From assembly GCA_008015155.1 (NCBI GenBank), contig SSFA01000009.1:124001-188000 (forward strand): a stretch of DNA of 64,000 nt. The letters run 5' to 3'. The notes beneath the pieces are model-generated. The model ran no database searches. It had not been told where the DNA came from and worked only from the letters and a program-made list of their open reading frames with translations. This stretch comes from Thiothrix sp. GTDB taxonomy: Bacteria > Pseudomonadota > Gammaproteobacteria > Thiotrichales > Thiotrichaceae. Every line of letters starts with the position of its first letter. The stretch's first letter is position 1. Shown here in pieces: positions 1 through 11,200 of this stretch. The translations under genes were made by a program, and so were the position numbers.

Positions 1-2
1 GG

Positions 3-89
3 GCGGCCTTGGCCTTCAGTAATGGTAAAAAGCTGCGACAATTCTATTCCTTTCACGCTATCATGTTGGCGCATTCTAACAAGCAATAA
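3..89 (+). CDS. C-terminal end of an unrecognised protein (partial, cut by window start)
   Basis: Frame 3 is open from the window edge to a TAA at 87-89, ending in residues ...FYSFHAIMLAHSNKQ. The stop lies 14 bases before the plsY start, as expected for an upstream gene in the same transcript. I do not recognise the family from 28 residues. A competing reading is a minus-strand start (ATG at 74) running off the left edge, but it has no visible ribosome binding site. The call is therefore tentative. Confidence 0.4.
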   Translation, partial: AALAFSNGKKLRQFYSFHAIMLAHSNKQ

Positions 90-103
90 GGGATCACGCT
101 GCT

Positions 104-709
104 ATGTCCTATGCCCTGCTAGTTCTAGCTTATTTATTAGGTTCGGTTTCGACCGCAATTATTAGCTGTAAATTAATGGGCTTACCTGACCCGCGAACGG
201 CAGGGTCGAATAATCCAGGTGCTACCAATGTCTTACGTGTTGGCGGGAAAAAGGCTGCTGCTATTACCCTTGCAGGGGATATGCTTAAGGGTCTTATCCC
301 AGTTTTAATGGGGCAAGCTGTCGGCTTAAGTTACGGATGGCTATTTTTAATTGGATTCGCAGCTTTTTTAGGGCATTTATTTCCAATTTATTACAATTTT
401 AAAGGTGGAAAAGGTGTTGCCACAGCGCTTGGAGTCTATTTCGGAATCCATTTTTGGGCTGGTGTAGGTGTCGCCTTAATTTGGCTCTTCATCGCAAAAG
501 TACTTAAAATTTCCTCAGTTGCAGCACTGATTGCTACTTTATTAGCTCCTATTATTTTCTATTTATTTACGCACAGTGGCAGTTTGGCTTTAGGCTTAAT
601 CGTAATGACTGCCTTAATTTGGTGGCGGCATGAATCTAATATTAAAAACCTTCTATCTGGGAAAGAAGGCACTATAAAAATGAATAATCAAGACGATAAT
701 AATAATTAG
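104..709 (+). CDS. plsY: Glycerol-3-phosphate acyltransferase PlsY
   Basis: Integral inner-membrane enzyme that transfers an acyl group from acyl-phosphate to glycerol-3-phosphate, the first step of phospholipid synthesis in the PlsX/PlsY route. The protein (201 residues) has the three family motifs: the N-terminal GS motif (LLGSVSTAII, about residues 11-20), the loop with SNNPGATNVLR (about 35-45) and the central GHLFPIYYNFKGGKG segment (about 90-104). About five hydrophobic segments are visible. The last 25 residues form a polar Asn/Asp-rich tail that is longer than usual. An AAGGG-type binding site precedes the ATG. The next gene starts 14 bases after the stop, suggesting cotranscription. 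Confidence 0.95.
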   Translation: MSYALLVLAYLLGSVSTAIISCKLMGLPDPRTAGSNNPGATNVLRVGGKKAAAITLAGDMLKGLIPVLMGQAVGLSYGWLFLIGFAAFLGHLFPIYYNFKGGKGVATALGVYFGIHFWAGVGVALIWLFIAKVLKISSVAALIATLLAPIIFYLFTHSGSLALGLIVMTALIWWRHESNIKNLLSGKEGTIKMNNQDDNNN

Positions 710-723
710 TAAATTTTCACACA

Positions 724-1416
724 ATGGCTAACTTTCATACTCATATTACTTGGGCTGCTGCAGGCTCTGGTTTGCTGTCGATTCTTTGTTTACAAGTGGG
801 CTTAGTGGATCAACAAGATGCGCTAACTTTAGCTTTAGTGGGAACGATTGGTGGAATATTACCAGACGTTGACCTACAACATGCCTATCCCAGTCGCATT
901 ATGTTTTCGATGTTGGGGGTTTTTGTAGCTTTTCTGATGGTTTTTTCGGTTAAAAATGACATGTCTATCAGTGAGTTATGGCTGGTAGGAGTCGGCGCAT
1001 TTTTAGGGATTCGCTTTGTTTTTTGGCAGATTTTCCATAAGTACACTACGCATCGTGGTTCGATTCATTCTTTGATTGCTGCTTTGTTTGCTACTTTCTC
1101 TGTCACTGCCATGAGTTATCACCTTTTAGGCAAAAATGATTTCACTTCTTGGCTAATTGGCCTGTTTTTATTTATTGGATTTATTCTACATTTAGTCTTA
1201 GACGAAATTTATAGCGTAGATTTTATGAATTATCGAATTAAGCGCTCTTTTGGAACGGCGCTAAAGTTGTTTGATAGTTCTAAACCTGCTAAGTCTGTGT
1301 TTCTATTAGGAATGACTTTTTTAGTATGGTTTGCTACACCTAGTGAACAACGTTTTTGGGATACAATTATAAGCCCACAAACCTACCAGATCATCGCCAG
1401 CCGCTTGTTCCCCTAA
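724..1416 (+). CDS. YdjM-type membrane-bound metal-dependent hydrolase (DUF457 family)
   Basis: Predicted inner-membrane protein of 230 residues with about five hydrophobic segments. Family hallmarks are the N-terminal His pair (NFHTHI, about residues 3-8), the GGILPDVDL motif (about 43-51) where Asp residues would bind metal, and the THRGSIHSL motif (about 110-118). E. coli YdjM is LexA-regulated; I see no LexA box here. The substrate of the family is unknown. The gene follows plsY by 14 bases, so it is probably on the same transcript, although no good Shine-Dalgarno sequence is visible (only an A/T-rich run before ATG). Confidence 0.82.
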   Translation: MANFHTHITWAAAGSGLLSILCLQVGLVDQQDALTLALVGTIGGILPDVDLQHAYPSRIMFSMLGVFVAFLMVFSVKNDMSISELWLVGVGAFLGIRFVFWQIFHKYTTHRGSIHSLIAALFATFSVTAMSYHLLGKNDFTSWLIGLFLFIGFILHLVLDEIYSVDFMNYRIKRSFGTALKLFDSSKPAKSVFLLGMTFLVWFATPSEQRFWDTIISPQTYQIIASRLFP

Positions 1417-1556
1417 TATTAACCATTAATTCCACTTATCGGCTTTTTACCCACTTCTGGCAATATTTAGTTACAATTCTTTATCCTTGTTAGGATTAGA
1501 CCGTAAAGCCTGATTAAAAAAATATATAACTACTAGTTGTTAAGAGGGGTTCACTC

Positions 1557-2081
1557 ATGTTTCCAAAGCTTCATTTGTTCAAAAAGCGCGACTACGCTTA
1601 TTTATTAGTGGCCGCTTCAGTAATTGCTGGAGGTATTGCTATTGCGAATACACAAACCTCTAAAGCACCTTTGCAAAACACGATGACTGCCTATGTAGTT
1701 AGTGTAGACCAAGCAGGTAAAGAAGTTCTCCAGCCAGCCACTGAAGTAGAGCCTGGCCAAACTGTGGAATATCAACTAACTTATGAGAATACAGGTACTA
1801 ATCCATTAAAAGATTTAATCGTCACAGGTCCGGTTCCACGTGTGACCGCTTATATCGGTAAAAGTGCTTTTACTGAAGCCAAAGCTGCTTTACAGGTCAG
1901 TATTGATGGAGGCAAGACCTTCGAAAATGAACCCGTAAAACGCATGGTTAAAGATGCCAACGGTAAGAAGGTTGAGAAAGTTATCCCACCCAGTGCTTAC
2001 ACTCACTTGCGTTGGACCATGAAGGAACCCTTGAATGCAGGCGAAGTACAAAACTTTGCTTATCGCTCTACTGTTAAATAG
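1557..2081 (+). CDS. Small exported protein with one DUF11-like module
   Basis: Protein of 174 residues with a basic N-terminus (HLFKKRDY) and a hydrophobic segment at about 14-31, which is either a signal peptide or an uncleaved anchor. The rest is a single beta-rich module of DUF11 (conserved repeat) type: ATEVEPGQTVEYQLTYENTG is the typical first-strand signature, followed by PLKDLIVTGPVP and a C-terminal LNAGEVQNFAYRSTV strand. It resembles the last module of the 1805-residue protein encoded at 14358. A GAGGGG-type ribosome binding site lies 8-14 bases before ATG. It is the first gene of the five-gene surface-protein cluster, 58 bases ahead of the next gene. Its exact role is unknown; a pilot, anchor or minor subunit are options. 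Confidence 0.72.
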   Translation: MFPKLHLFKKRDYAYLLVAASVIAGGIAIANTQTSKAPLQNTMTAYVVSVDQAGKEVLQPATEVEPGQTVEYQLTYENTGTNPLKDLIVTGPVPRVTAYIGKSAFTEAKAALQVSIDGGKTFENEPVKRMVKDANGKKVEKVIPPSAYTHLRWTMKEPLNAGEVQNFAYRSTVK

Positions 2082-2139
2082 TTACAACAACAAACCCTTA
2101 AGCGTCATTAATTAATAAAAAAAAGAGAGAGTCAACCCT

Positions 2140-5106
2140 ATGACCTTCAACAAAAGAAAACTAAGCCAAGTATGTGCAGGTACTTTATTGGCTGGTAGTC
2201 TAGTCGTTAGTATCGCTCCAGCTGTCGCGGCAACCGCAGCTGGCACATTGATCAAAAACTTAGCAACTGTTACTTATGAAGATAGCGCTGGGAACAAATA
2301 CTCAGCTCAATCTAACGAAGCCGTTATTACTGTCAAACAAGTGTATAAAGCTGAACTGAGCAGCGATAGCACTAAAACTGCGACTGCTGGTCAGATGACC
2401 TATATCCAACACACCTTAACCAACAATGGTAATGGTAGTGACACTTATACTTTAACAGCCGCTAATGATACCGGCGATGATCTCACTTCCAATTCAGTTA
2501 AAGTGTATCGTGATGTTAATGGCAATGGTTTAGTTGATGCTGGTGAACCAGAAGTCAGTAGTGTTACTTTAGCAGCAGGTGCTAGCGCTGAATTAGTTAT
2601 TGCCGTCGCAGTACCTAGCAGTGCCACCACTGGGCAAAAACTGGGTGTTATCTTAACTGCTACTTCTGCTAATGGCACTGTCACCGATGCTACTAATGCA
2701 ACAGGTGGTATGGATAGTGCTCAAGGCACTAACCAAGACGTCATTACTGTATCTGGTGATGCCGTCCTGAACTATACCAAGTCAGCGACCTTAAACGCAG
2801 CTGCAAATCAAATCACCTATACCTTAACGATCACCAATACGGGTAATCGTGCAGCTACTGATGTAAACATCTATGATGCTATCCCAGTGGATAATGCAGG
2901 TACGCCAATGACCTTAGTCAGTACTTCTGTCTCTGGTTTATTAGCAGCCAATGGCGATACTTTACCACCTACTGCACCTGCTACTGATACTTTAGACGAA
3001 ACAGCCCTAGGTATTGACGTTAATAATGACGGTGACAAAACTGATACAGCCGTCGCTGGTATTAGTGCAATGGATGCCTCTATTGCTGCGAACCAAACTG
3101 TTAGCGTGAGCATGGTTGTTGAATACGACCCTGCTGTCTTCAACAATAATGCCATTGCAGGTTCTGCTGGCGATATCGTTAAGAACACTGCTTGGTTACA
3201 AGCTAACTTAGATGGTAATCCAAGTACGACTGAAAACCCAATTGCATCTAACCCGACTCAAACTGTCTTACCACAAAAATATGCGGTAGATGCGAATGAC
3301 ACCGATGACAATCTAAACGATACCGTCAATGATGGTAAAGACGATGACGGTGATAACGACTCTCAATTTGTGACTCAAGCCCCCTTAGGCTCATCCGTAC
3401 AATTCTTAGTCGATGTGACCAATGCTGGCTCTGGCACGGACACTTTTGAGCTGTTAATTGCTAAAGGCGATTTCCCAGCAGGCACGACTTTCACTATTTG
3501 GAATGAAGCTGGTACGGTTCAATTAACTGATACCAATAACAAAGGTGGCGTTGATAGTGGCCCACTGGCTGCCGGTGCTACTAAGACTTATATGGTAAAA
3601 GCACAGTTACCATCGACTGTCAGTGGTGACAACAGTGGCAATGGATTCACCGCTACCTTAACAGCGACTTCAGCTAATGATCCATCCAACACTCCAGCTA
3701 GCAATACGACTGAATTGAAATTAGGTGAGATCACTAGCTCTGGTGTAGACTTAAGTGATAGCGCTGATGGTGCTGTCGTAGGCCTCAATGCTGACGACCT
3801 AAAATCACCTTACACTATCAACAATGGTGACAATGCAGGCACACGCCCAACCTTTGCCGCAACAGTTGGCAGCAAAGTTGAGATCCCCTTCTATATCGAT
3901 AATGACTCTGGCTCAGCGGATGCATTCAAACTCTCTGCTGGCGGCAGTGATGGCTCTAGCTTAGGCGCTTTACCAACTGGTTGGACTGTGACTTTCTATG
4001 CTACTGATGCCTCAGGCAATCGTACTGGTAGCCCAATCACAACAACTCCATCTTTACCAGCTGGTACAGTTGACCGTAAGTTCATTGCAGTAGTAAGCAT
4101 CCCAACCGATCCAGCGAATGCAGCAGCTGACTACGGCACTGTTGACACCAATGGTGATGGTGATGGCGATCAATTGATCTCGATTAAAGTCTTGTCCTCT
4201 GCAACTGGTGCAACAGACATTATGATGGATGCAATTGATGTTGCCCCATTGCGTCAAGTTGCTTTAACACCTCCAGGCTCAGATCAAATTCAGGCAGGTG
4301 GTTCGGTTGACTATACTCATACCTTGGATAACACCGGTAATACTGAAGAAACCTTCGAGGTAGCCGCTACTAACCCAGGTACAACACCTAATTGGAATAA
4401 TAATCTATTAGTTGATACCACAGGCGATGGCCTGCCAGACAAGCCAACCAGCCAGTTGACACCTACTGATACAATCTATGGTAAAGATAACGCAGGTAAC
4501 ATTGTTCCAGTGGCTTGGACAGATACTGATACAGATGGCAATCCTGAAGTCACTTTACCACCTGGCGTGTCTATGCCGATCAGCCCAGTGGTCTTTGCAC
4601 CTAGCGATGCAGATCCAGGTGAAATCAATACCTTAACTGTTACTGCTACTAACACTGACCCTGCTGCAACAGCTCCAGATGCTAGCGTTGAAGACATTTC
4701 TACTGTGATCTTAGGCCAAGTTCGCCTAATTAAAACAGTAGCCTATGACGCAGCTTGCGACGGCACTGCAGATGGTTCATTTGCTGCTAACTTAAGCGCT
4801 AAGGTTGCTCCAGGCGAATGTGCGATTTGGCAGATCGTTGCAGAAAACCAAGGTGATGCGAATGCTCTGAAAGTAGTTGTACGCGATAATGTTCCAACCT
4901 ATACGACTTATCAAGCAGGCAGCCTGAAGTATGCTTTAGGTAATACTGGCTTGGCAGCTCGTACCGATGCAGGTGGTGATGATAGTGCAGAACAAGTGAA
5001 TGGCACTGTGTCCTTCTTCGTTGGCCCAGACGCGACAGCTGCTGCAGGCGGCACTTTACTACCCGGTCAAACTGCAACGGTGCAATTCAGTACTAAAGTT
5101 GATTAA
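2140..5106 (+). CDS. Large secreted DUF11-repeat surface protein (988 aa)
   Basis: The N-terminus (residues 1-31) is a clear Sec signal peptide ending in APAVAA. Beyond it are several DUF11-like beta modules, recognisable by repeats of the pattern T-x-TNTGN-x-x-D-x-Y/F-x-L (for example about 85-105, 230-245, 425-440 and 725-740). Short Asp/Gly-rich loops such as DVNGNGLVDAGE, DVNNDGDKTD, DTNGDGDGDQ and DTTGDGLPDK look like calcium-binding EF-hand/dockerin loops. The protein is acidic and rich in Thr, Asn, Asp and Gly. The C-terminal module has a Cys pair (AACDGT ... ECAIW) that is also found in the 877-residue paralogue at 11443, so a disulfide is likely. A strong AGAGAGAG ribosome binding site lies upstream. 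Role inferred: extracellular structural or fibre protein. Confidence 0.8.
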   Translation: MTFNKRKLSQVCAGTLLAGSLVVSIAPAVAATAAGTLIKNLATVTYEDSAGNKYSAQSNEAVITVKQVYKAELSSDSTKTATAGQMTYIQHTLTNNGNGSDTYTLTAANDTGDDLTSNSVKVYRDVNGNGLVDAGEPEVSSVTLAAGASAELVIAVAVPSSATTGQKLGVILTATSANGTVTDATNATGGMDSAQGTNQDVITVSGDAVLNYTKSATLNAAANQITYTLTITNTGNRAATDVNIYDAIPVDNAGTPMTLVSTSVSGLLAANGDTLPPTAPATDTLDETALGIDVNNDGDKTDTAVAGISAMDASIAANQTVSVSMVVEYDPAVFNNNAIAGSAGDIVKNTAWLQANLDGNPSTTENPIASNPTQTVLPQKYAVDANDTDDNLNDTVNDGKDDDGDNDSQFVTQAPLGSSVQFLVDVTNAGSGTDTFELLIAKGDFPAGTTFTIWNEAGTVQLTDTNNKGGVDSGPLAAGATKTYMVKAQLPSTVSGDNSGNGFTATLTATSANDPSNTPASNTTELKLGEITSSGVDLSDSADGAVVGLNADDLKSPYTINNGDNAGTRPTFAATVGSKVEIPFYIDNDSGSADAFKLSAGGSDGSSLGALPTGWTVTFYATDASGNRTGSPITTTPSLPAGTVDRKFIAVVSIPTDPANAAADYGTVDTNGDGDGDQLISIKVLSSATGATDIMMDAIDVAPLRQVALTPPGSDQIQAGGSVDYTHTLDNTGNTEETFEVAATNPGTTPNWNNNLLVDTTGDGLPDKPTSQLTPTDTIYGKDNAGNIVPVAWTDTDTDGNPEVTLPPGVSMPISPVVFAPSDADPGEINTLTVTATNTDPAATAPDASVEDISTVILGQVRLIKTVAYDAACDGTADGSFAANLSAKVAPGECAIWQIVAENQGDANALKVVVRDNVPTYTTYQAGSLKYALGNTGLAARTDAGGDDSAEQVNGTVSFFVGPDATAAAGGTLLPGQTATVQFSTKVD

Positions 5107-5137
5107 TTTTAGAACTGCTTAGCTCCAGCTAAAGACC

Positions 5138-5172
5138 AACTCCCTCTGCCAATTGGTCGAGGGAGTTTTATG
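5138..5172 (+). terminator. Rho-independent terminator-like hairpin after the 988-aa gene
   Basis: AACTCCCTC (5138-5146) pairs perfectly with GAGGGAGTT (5159-5167), with a short inner CCAATTGG-like loop. The stem is followed by only a few T residues. It could attenuate rather than end transcription into the 2070-residue gene. Confidence 0.55.
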
Positions 5173-5252
5173 AATAGAATAGCGCTGTGGTGATTCCACA
5201 AACACCACCTTGCAAGCACAGAAAATTAGAAAAATAACCAAGAGAGGCATGC

Positions 5253-8200
5253 ATGTTACGCATTCTCAGCGCATTAATGCTCTTCCTGCTCCTTACTGTT
5301 CTCTCCTATAGCCAAGCAGCAACCGCGCCTGGTGTAGAGATTCGTAACCAAGCAGAAGCGTCATATTCGTATAAAACTAAAAACGGCACAGAGATTAAAG
5401 CGACTGCGCTTTCGAATGTAGCTACTCTAGTGGTTGCCCCCTTATTAAAGGTCGATCAGAACCAAGATCAAACCCAACCTGCTGTGGTGGGCAAGCCGGT
5501 TTCTTTCCCGCATAAAATTACTAATACTGGTAACCAGTCAGATTATTATCTCTTGAGCGTTGAAAATCTCACGGGTGACAACGGCGATTTAGAAAACATA
5601 AAGATTTATTTGGACGAAAATGGGAATGGCCAAGTTGATCCCGGTGAGCGTGAAATCAGTAAAACTGATCTTTTAAAACCCGGTGAAAGCATTAACGTGG
5701 TTGTGGTAGGTACAGTACCTAGCACCAGTAAACCCGGCGACCAATTTACTATTAAACTAACCTCGACTTCTGGCAATAACCCACAAGTCAAAGATAGTGA
5801 CATCGATACCGTTAATATTAAACAGGGTGCGGTTCTGCAATTGAATCAGACCGGCGATGTTGACTGTCAAGTCACTCAGGCTGTTGGTGATCGCAGCTAT
5901 CATGAAATTAGTTTCATAAATAAAGGCTCCGCTGCGCCTGAAGAACGTACTGTTAGTGTTGGTGGCGTTCCGTATAAAGGTGTATTGATTGAAGAGGCGA
6001 TTGATTCTAATTATTTTACCCTGCTTAAGCAGCCAGCCTTCTTTGTGCAACCCAGTCAAGGTCTAACGCTAGTAGCTAATACTTTAGGCCAATGGAACTT
6101 CTATAGCGCGTGGAATGGCAGTAGTCCCGTTAGCAAAATCGCTGTATTGATCCCTGCTAGTTATCTTGCAGCTAACCAATCAGGTAAGCTTGGCTATACC
6201 CTCTCAGTGGCTAAATTACCGGCTGAGCAAACCATCTTTAATCAACAAGCGACTATCGACTTAAATGGTGATGGCACATCTGATTTCCAAGGCAATACCG
6301 TTTGTAATACATTAATTGCTGATCCCATTATTAAGGATCGTGATGGCCAAGATATTGAAGGAACAGTCTTTGACTCAGTTGAGCTGTATGGGGTGCGTGA
6401 TGCTAAAATAGATTTGATTACTGTTGCTGATAATATTGTTGCTAAAACTGTTTATTCAGATAATGAAGGTGATTTTAAATTTACGGGCTTAGAAGTGGGT
6501 GAGTACTATATTAAAACGACTCCACCTTCACCCCATACTTTCCCGTCGACCCATCCACCTGCAGAGTTCACCTCTACAGAATACGATCAAGTACGTGAAG
6601 CCTCTTATGGCTTAGATGGTTATCAAGCTGCTGCTAGAGCGATTGCCGCACGCGAGAATGCAGGCATGATTTCTATCGTTGAATTATCCACTAGTTATAC
6701 TTTAGATATTCCAGTGGATCGCCCAGAAACACCCAGTACTGAAATTGCCATTCAAAAACAGGCTTCAGCCACGGCTGTCTCCATTGGTGAGCTGGTTTCT
6801 TACACAGTCAAAATTCGTAATACATCTAGTGAAGACTTATATAACACGATTATTCGTGACTTATTGCCGGTAGGTTTTAAATATATTAATAGTACTGCCA
6901 AAGTGGACAGTAATTTTATTAGTGACCCACTATTAGGCTCTAATGGCAAAACTACTCAATTAGAATTCCGCATTGGCAATTTCCCAGCTGGAAGTGAAAT
7001 AACCTTAACATATATTACTCAGGCTACTGCAACTGCCAACACGAGTAATGGCATTAACACTGCTCAAGCGATTGGTTATAGCGCTACCAATACGGCTATC
7101 TCCTCACCGGTTGCAAGCGCACAAGTACAGCTGCAAAAGACTGGTGTATTGGCAGATCGCGCCATTCTATTTGGACGCTTGGCTTTGGAAAAAGGCTGTG
7201 CAATTGGCACACCAGAAGAACAAGCCAATGGCTATCCTTTAGCAGGGGTACGCTTATATATGGAAGATGGTACTTATGTCATCACTGATATCAATGGGCA
7301 GTACAGCTTATATGGCTTACAACCCGGTGTTCACGTCCTAAAAATCGATCAGCACACAGTTCCTCAAGGCATCAATTTCCAAGTATTAGATGTAGCCCAA
7401 GCGGGTGATCCTGATAGTCGTTTTGTGGATTTGATTCCCGGCGATTTCTATCGTGCTGACTTCACTGCAGGCTGCCCACAGGTAGAAACACGTACTGTTC
7501 AAGAGTGTGCTGAGCCTGTTAAAAAGCAAGTACAAGAATGTACCCAAAAACCTGTCATCAGTACTAGCACCGAAATGGCCACTCGTACTGTGAAAAATCC
7601 AGTGCAGGCGATTCACTTTGATTCAGGTAAAGCGGTTATTCCAGCCGAGTACCTAAGCAAGCTGAATAAAGTCGTGCAAATGACGAAAGACAAGCAAAAT
7701 GTGCGCTTCCAATTCGTAGGTCATACCGATAATCAACGCCTAAAGCCTGCTACCAAAGAGCAATTTGGTACTAACCAAGGCTTATCTGAAGCCCGCGCTA
7801 AAGAAGTGGCTGATTATGTTCAACAAAACTTAGGCCAGACGATCCAAGTCAGTGTAGCTGGTCATGGTGAAACTCAGCCGATCGCGGGCAACGACACGCC
7901 TGCAGGTATGGCAAAAAATCGCCGCGTTGAACTGGTGATGATGTATGAGGAGCCTGTCCAAAAACAAGTACAGCAGCAACAACTCCAGCAAGAATGCAAA
8001 ATCCGTGAAGTAGCTGATGAGCGCTCAGCTGGTTGTACTACCCGTACTGTGACCGTGGATAATCCTGCGATTAATGCCTTACTGGCAAAGAATAAAACCA
8101 CTGCGCAAGGATGGAATAGTGAAGTACAAAGTCTTGATCCTGCTAATGCTGAGAACTTACAGAACTTGGCGCGTTTTGCAGACAAGAACGGCGATATTTC

Positions 8201-11200
8201 AAATGGCTTAATGGAGGCACATCGCCAACAAGTGAAGAATCAACAAGAAAACTTCGCGAGTGAGCATGCCGCAGAAATCGAGCAACAAACTCAAGAGCCA
8301 GCCATTCCTAACCCGAAAGAAGTAGTGAAAACCATTACGACTGAACAAGGTAAAGCTGGTACTTGGTTATGGCCTTTAAGTGATACCAGTTTAGATGGTC
8401 GCTTTATGGTAGTCATTCGCTCTGAAGTTGATCCAACTTTGCTGGTCAATGGCAAACCTGTCTCTACCAGTCAGTTGGGTGAGCAAATTGTCAATAAAAG
8501 TGCTAAAGCGCAAGTGCTGGCTTGGTATGGGGTTGATCTGCAAGAAGGTATGAATGAAATTAAAGTCGTGGCTAAAGATGCTTTCGGTAATGAACGTACT
8601 TTGGCAGAAAAAACAGTTAAGCGTCCTTCTGCTGGTGTGGCTATCAAATTGAAAGTTGATGGTACGCTCACGGCTGATAGTGGTCGCTCAACCGTACCTG
8701 TGCAAATCGATATTCTAGATGTGAATAACTATCCAGCCAAAGGTACCTACTTCCTGACTTTAGAAGCCAGCGATGGTAGTTGGGCTGAGCCGGATATTCA
8801 GGACAAAGTTCCAGGCCATCAAGTCAAGGTCACCAGTGGTACACGCACCGTGCATTTGCGTAGCTCGGGTACTAGCGGTGAAATCAAATTACGGGTGTCA
8901 ACTGGCACACTGCAAAGCGAAACGGATGTTGCGCAAATCGCAGAAATGCGTCCACTGATTGCCGTTGGTTTACTGGATCTACGTGCACATACTGGCTATG
9001 CGAAAGGCTATAAGAGTTTAGGCTTAACCCAATTAGATGATGCAGCCGACGGTACTGAATTTGATGGTCGCTCTGCCCTCTTCCTGAAAGGTAAAGTACG
9101 TGGCGATATGCACCTGACCGCCGCTTATGACAGCGCTAAAGACAAAGAAGCAGAACTCTTACGCGATATTAATCCGGATGAATACTATCGTGTCTACGGT
9201 GACTCATCTTTACGTGGCTTTGAAGCACAGAGCCGTAGCAAGTTGTATGTAAAATTGGAGAAAGACCGTAACAGCGCTATGTGGGGCGATTATATTACCG
9301 ACAACGATGCCAGCAGCGCAGATATTGCCCGTGTCTCACGGACTTTAACGGGTTTCAATGGTATCTATGACAACGGTAAAACACGCATGCAACTGTTCGC
9401 GGCGCAACAAGATAATTTGCGTGGCTACGAAGAAATTCCTGGTAATGGCACAGCTATGCATTATCAGTTACAAGGCCATCCGATTGTGCGTAACTCGGAT
9501 ATCGTCGAAATCATTACCCGTGATCGTGGCAATATTGGCTTGATCACCAAAACCGAGAAACTCGAACGCTTCCGTGATTACTCGATTGATGAAGTGACTG
9601 GCTATATCACCTTCCATAAAGTGATTCCAACTTTGGATGATGATTTAAATCCAGTAGCAATTCGTATCACCTACGACCGTGTTGAGCAAGGCGATGATTA
9701 TCTGGTAGCTGGTGTACGCTTAATGCATCGCTTCACGGATGAGTTAAGTGCAGGTGCAAGCTATACGAAGGACGATCATGCCACCGAAGGCTATGATATT
9801 AGTGGTGTCTTTGCTCAGTACAAAACCGCAGATACTGAAATCCAAGCAGGTGTTTCTAAAATGAACCATGCGGATGGCAGTGAAGGCGGCACAGCGGTGC
9901 GCTTACAAGCCAGTAAAAAATGGGATGAAACCTCACGCACTCAATTCACTGCAGTGCAAGCGGATGCAGGTTATACCAACTCCACAGGTGGTGTGACGGC
10001 AGATCGGCGCGAACTAAAATTGACCCATGAGCAAAAGTTCGGTGCTAATTTAGAGGGCAAAGCCGAACTGACCCATAGTGAATCCTTAAGCACTGAAGAC
10101 CAACGCCAAACTGCGGAATTAAGTGCTACCACTAAACTTGATGAGTGGAAACTCAAAGGTGGTGTGCGTCATATCCGTCAATCTGATGCGAATGGTCAAG
10201 AAAATATTAATACCGCAATCGTGGGTGTTGAACGAGGTATTAAGGTGTTTGAACGCAATGGTAATGTGAAAGCTGAGTATGAGCGTGAAATTGGCGGTGA
10301 TTCTGACCGTCAACGTGCGAGCATCGGTGCTGAGCTGGAAGTGAATGATAAAACCAAGGCTTATATCCGTTACGAACAAGCTGATCGCTTATCCAGTGGA
10401 ACCTTAGCAGGTGCAGTTGATACCAGTAATAACTTAGTGGCAGGTGTCAAAACTCAGGTACTACCCTCAACTGAGCTTTACTCTGAATACCGTATTGAAG
10501 GCGATATCAGTGGTGAAGATGTGGTTGCAGTAAATGGTGCTAAGTCAACCTTCGATCTGGAGAAAAACTTGGTAGTTACTCCAGGCATTGAATTCATGAA
10601 CTATGATGACAATTCTGAAAAGAGTGACAGCATCGCTGCCTCTGTAGGCTTAAGTGATACTCGTGATCCAGATGCGAAGAAATTACTGCGTTTAGAAACT
10701 CGCCATAGCGATGATGAAGATTATTATGGCTTAAGTGGGACTTATGTGCAGAAGCTGAATGAAACTACCACGGTAATGGCACAAGACGATCTACGGCTGC
10801 AAAAATACGGTGATGGTCGTGATGATGCCATGCAAAATACCTTGACCTTAGCCGCAGCTCATCGCCCAGCAGGTGCTGATAACTATAATGCATTGTATGC
10901 TTATAAATGGGACAAAAATGATGCAGACAATACCAATACGCATATCCTGTCCACTCAACAACATTATCGTGTGAACGAAGATGTTGATGTTTCTGGCCGT
11001 TTAGGTGCTAAACATCAAACCCTAAAAAGCGATGCAAGTGATAGTAGTTCAAATGCGGTCTTAGCCGATGGGCGTGTGATTTGGGATATCAATGATCGTT
11101 TCAGTTTCGATGCACACGGGGGTGTATTGAATAGTGATTCGAATACTGCTTACTCCTTAGGTGCGGGCATCGCCTTCAATGTGATTGACAATGTACGCTT

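Noticed and set aside
1..74. Minus-strand start (ATG at 74) running off the left edge
   Set aside because: Only 24 codons, no ribosome binding site, and it competes with the plus-strand frame ending at 89 that fits plsY spacing better.
2500..4700. Repeated Asp/Asn/Gly/Thr words suggesting tandem DNA repeats or a CRISPR-like array
   Set aside because: They are protein-level repeats of beta modules and calcium loops; the DNA copies differ and have no regular unit.
4799..5077. Minus-strand frame of 92 codons within the 988-aa gene
   Set aside because: Lies wholly within a well-supported coding region, has no signal or domain, and is a composition shadow. The same applies to other minus-strand frames under the DUF11 genes.
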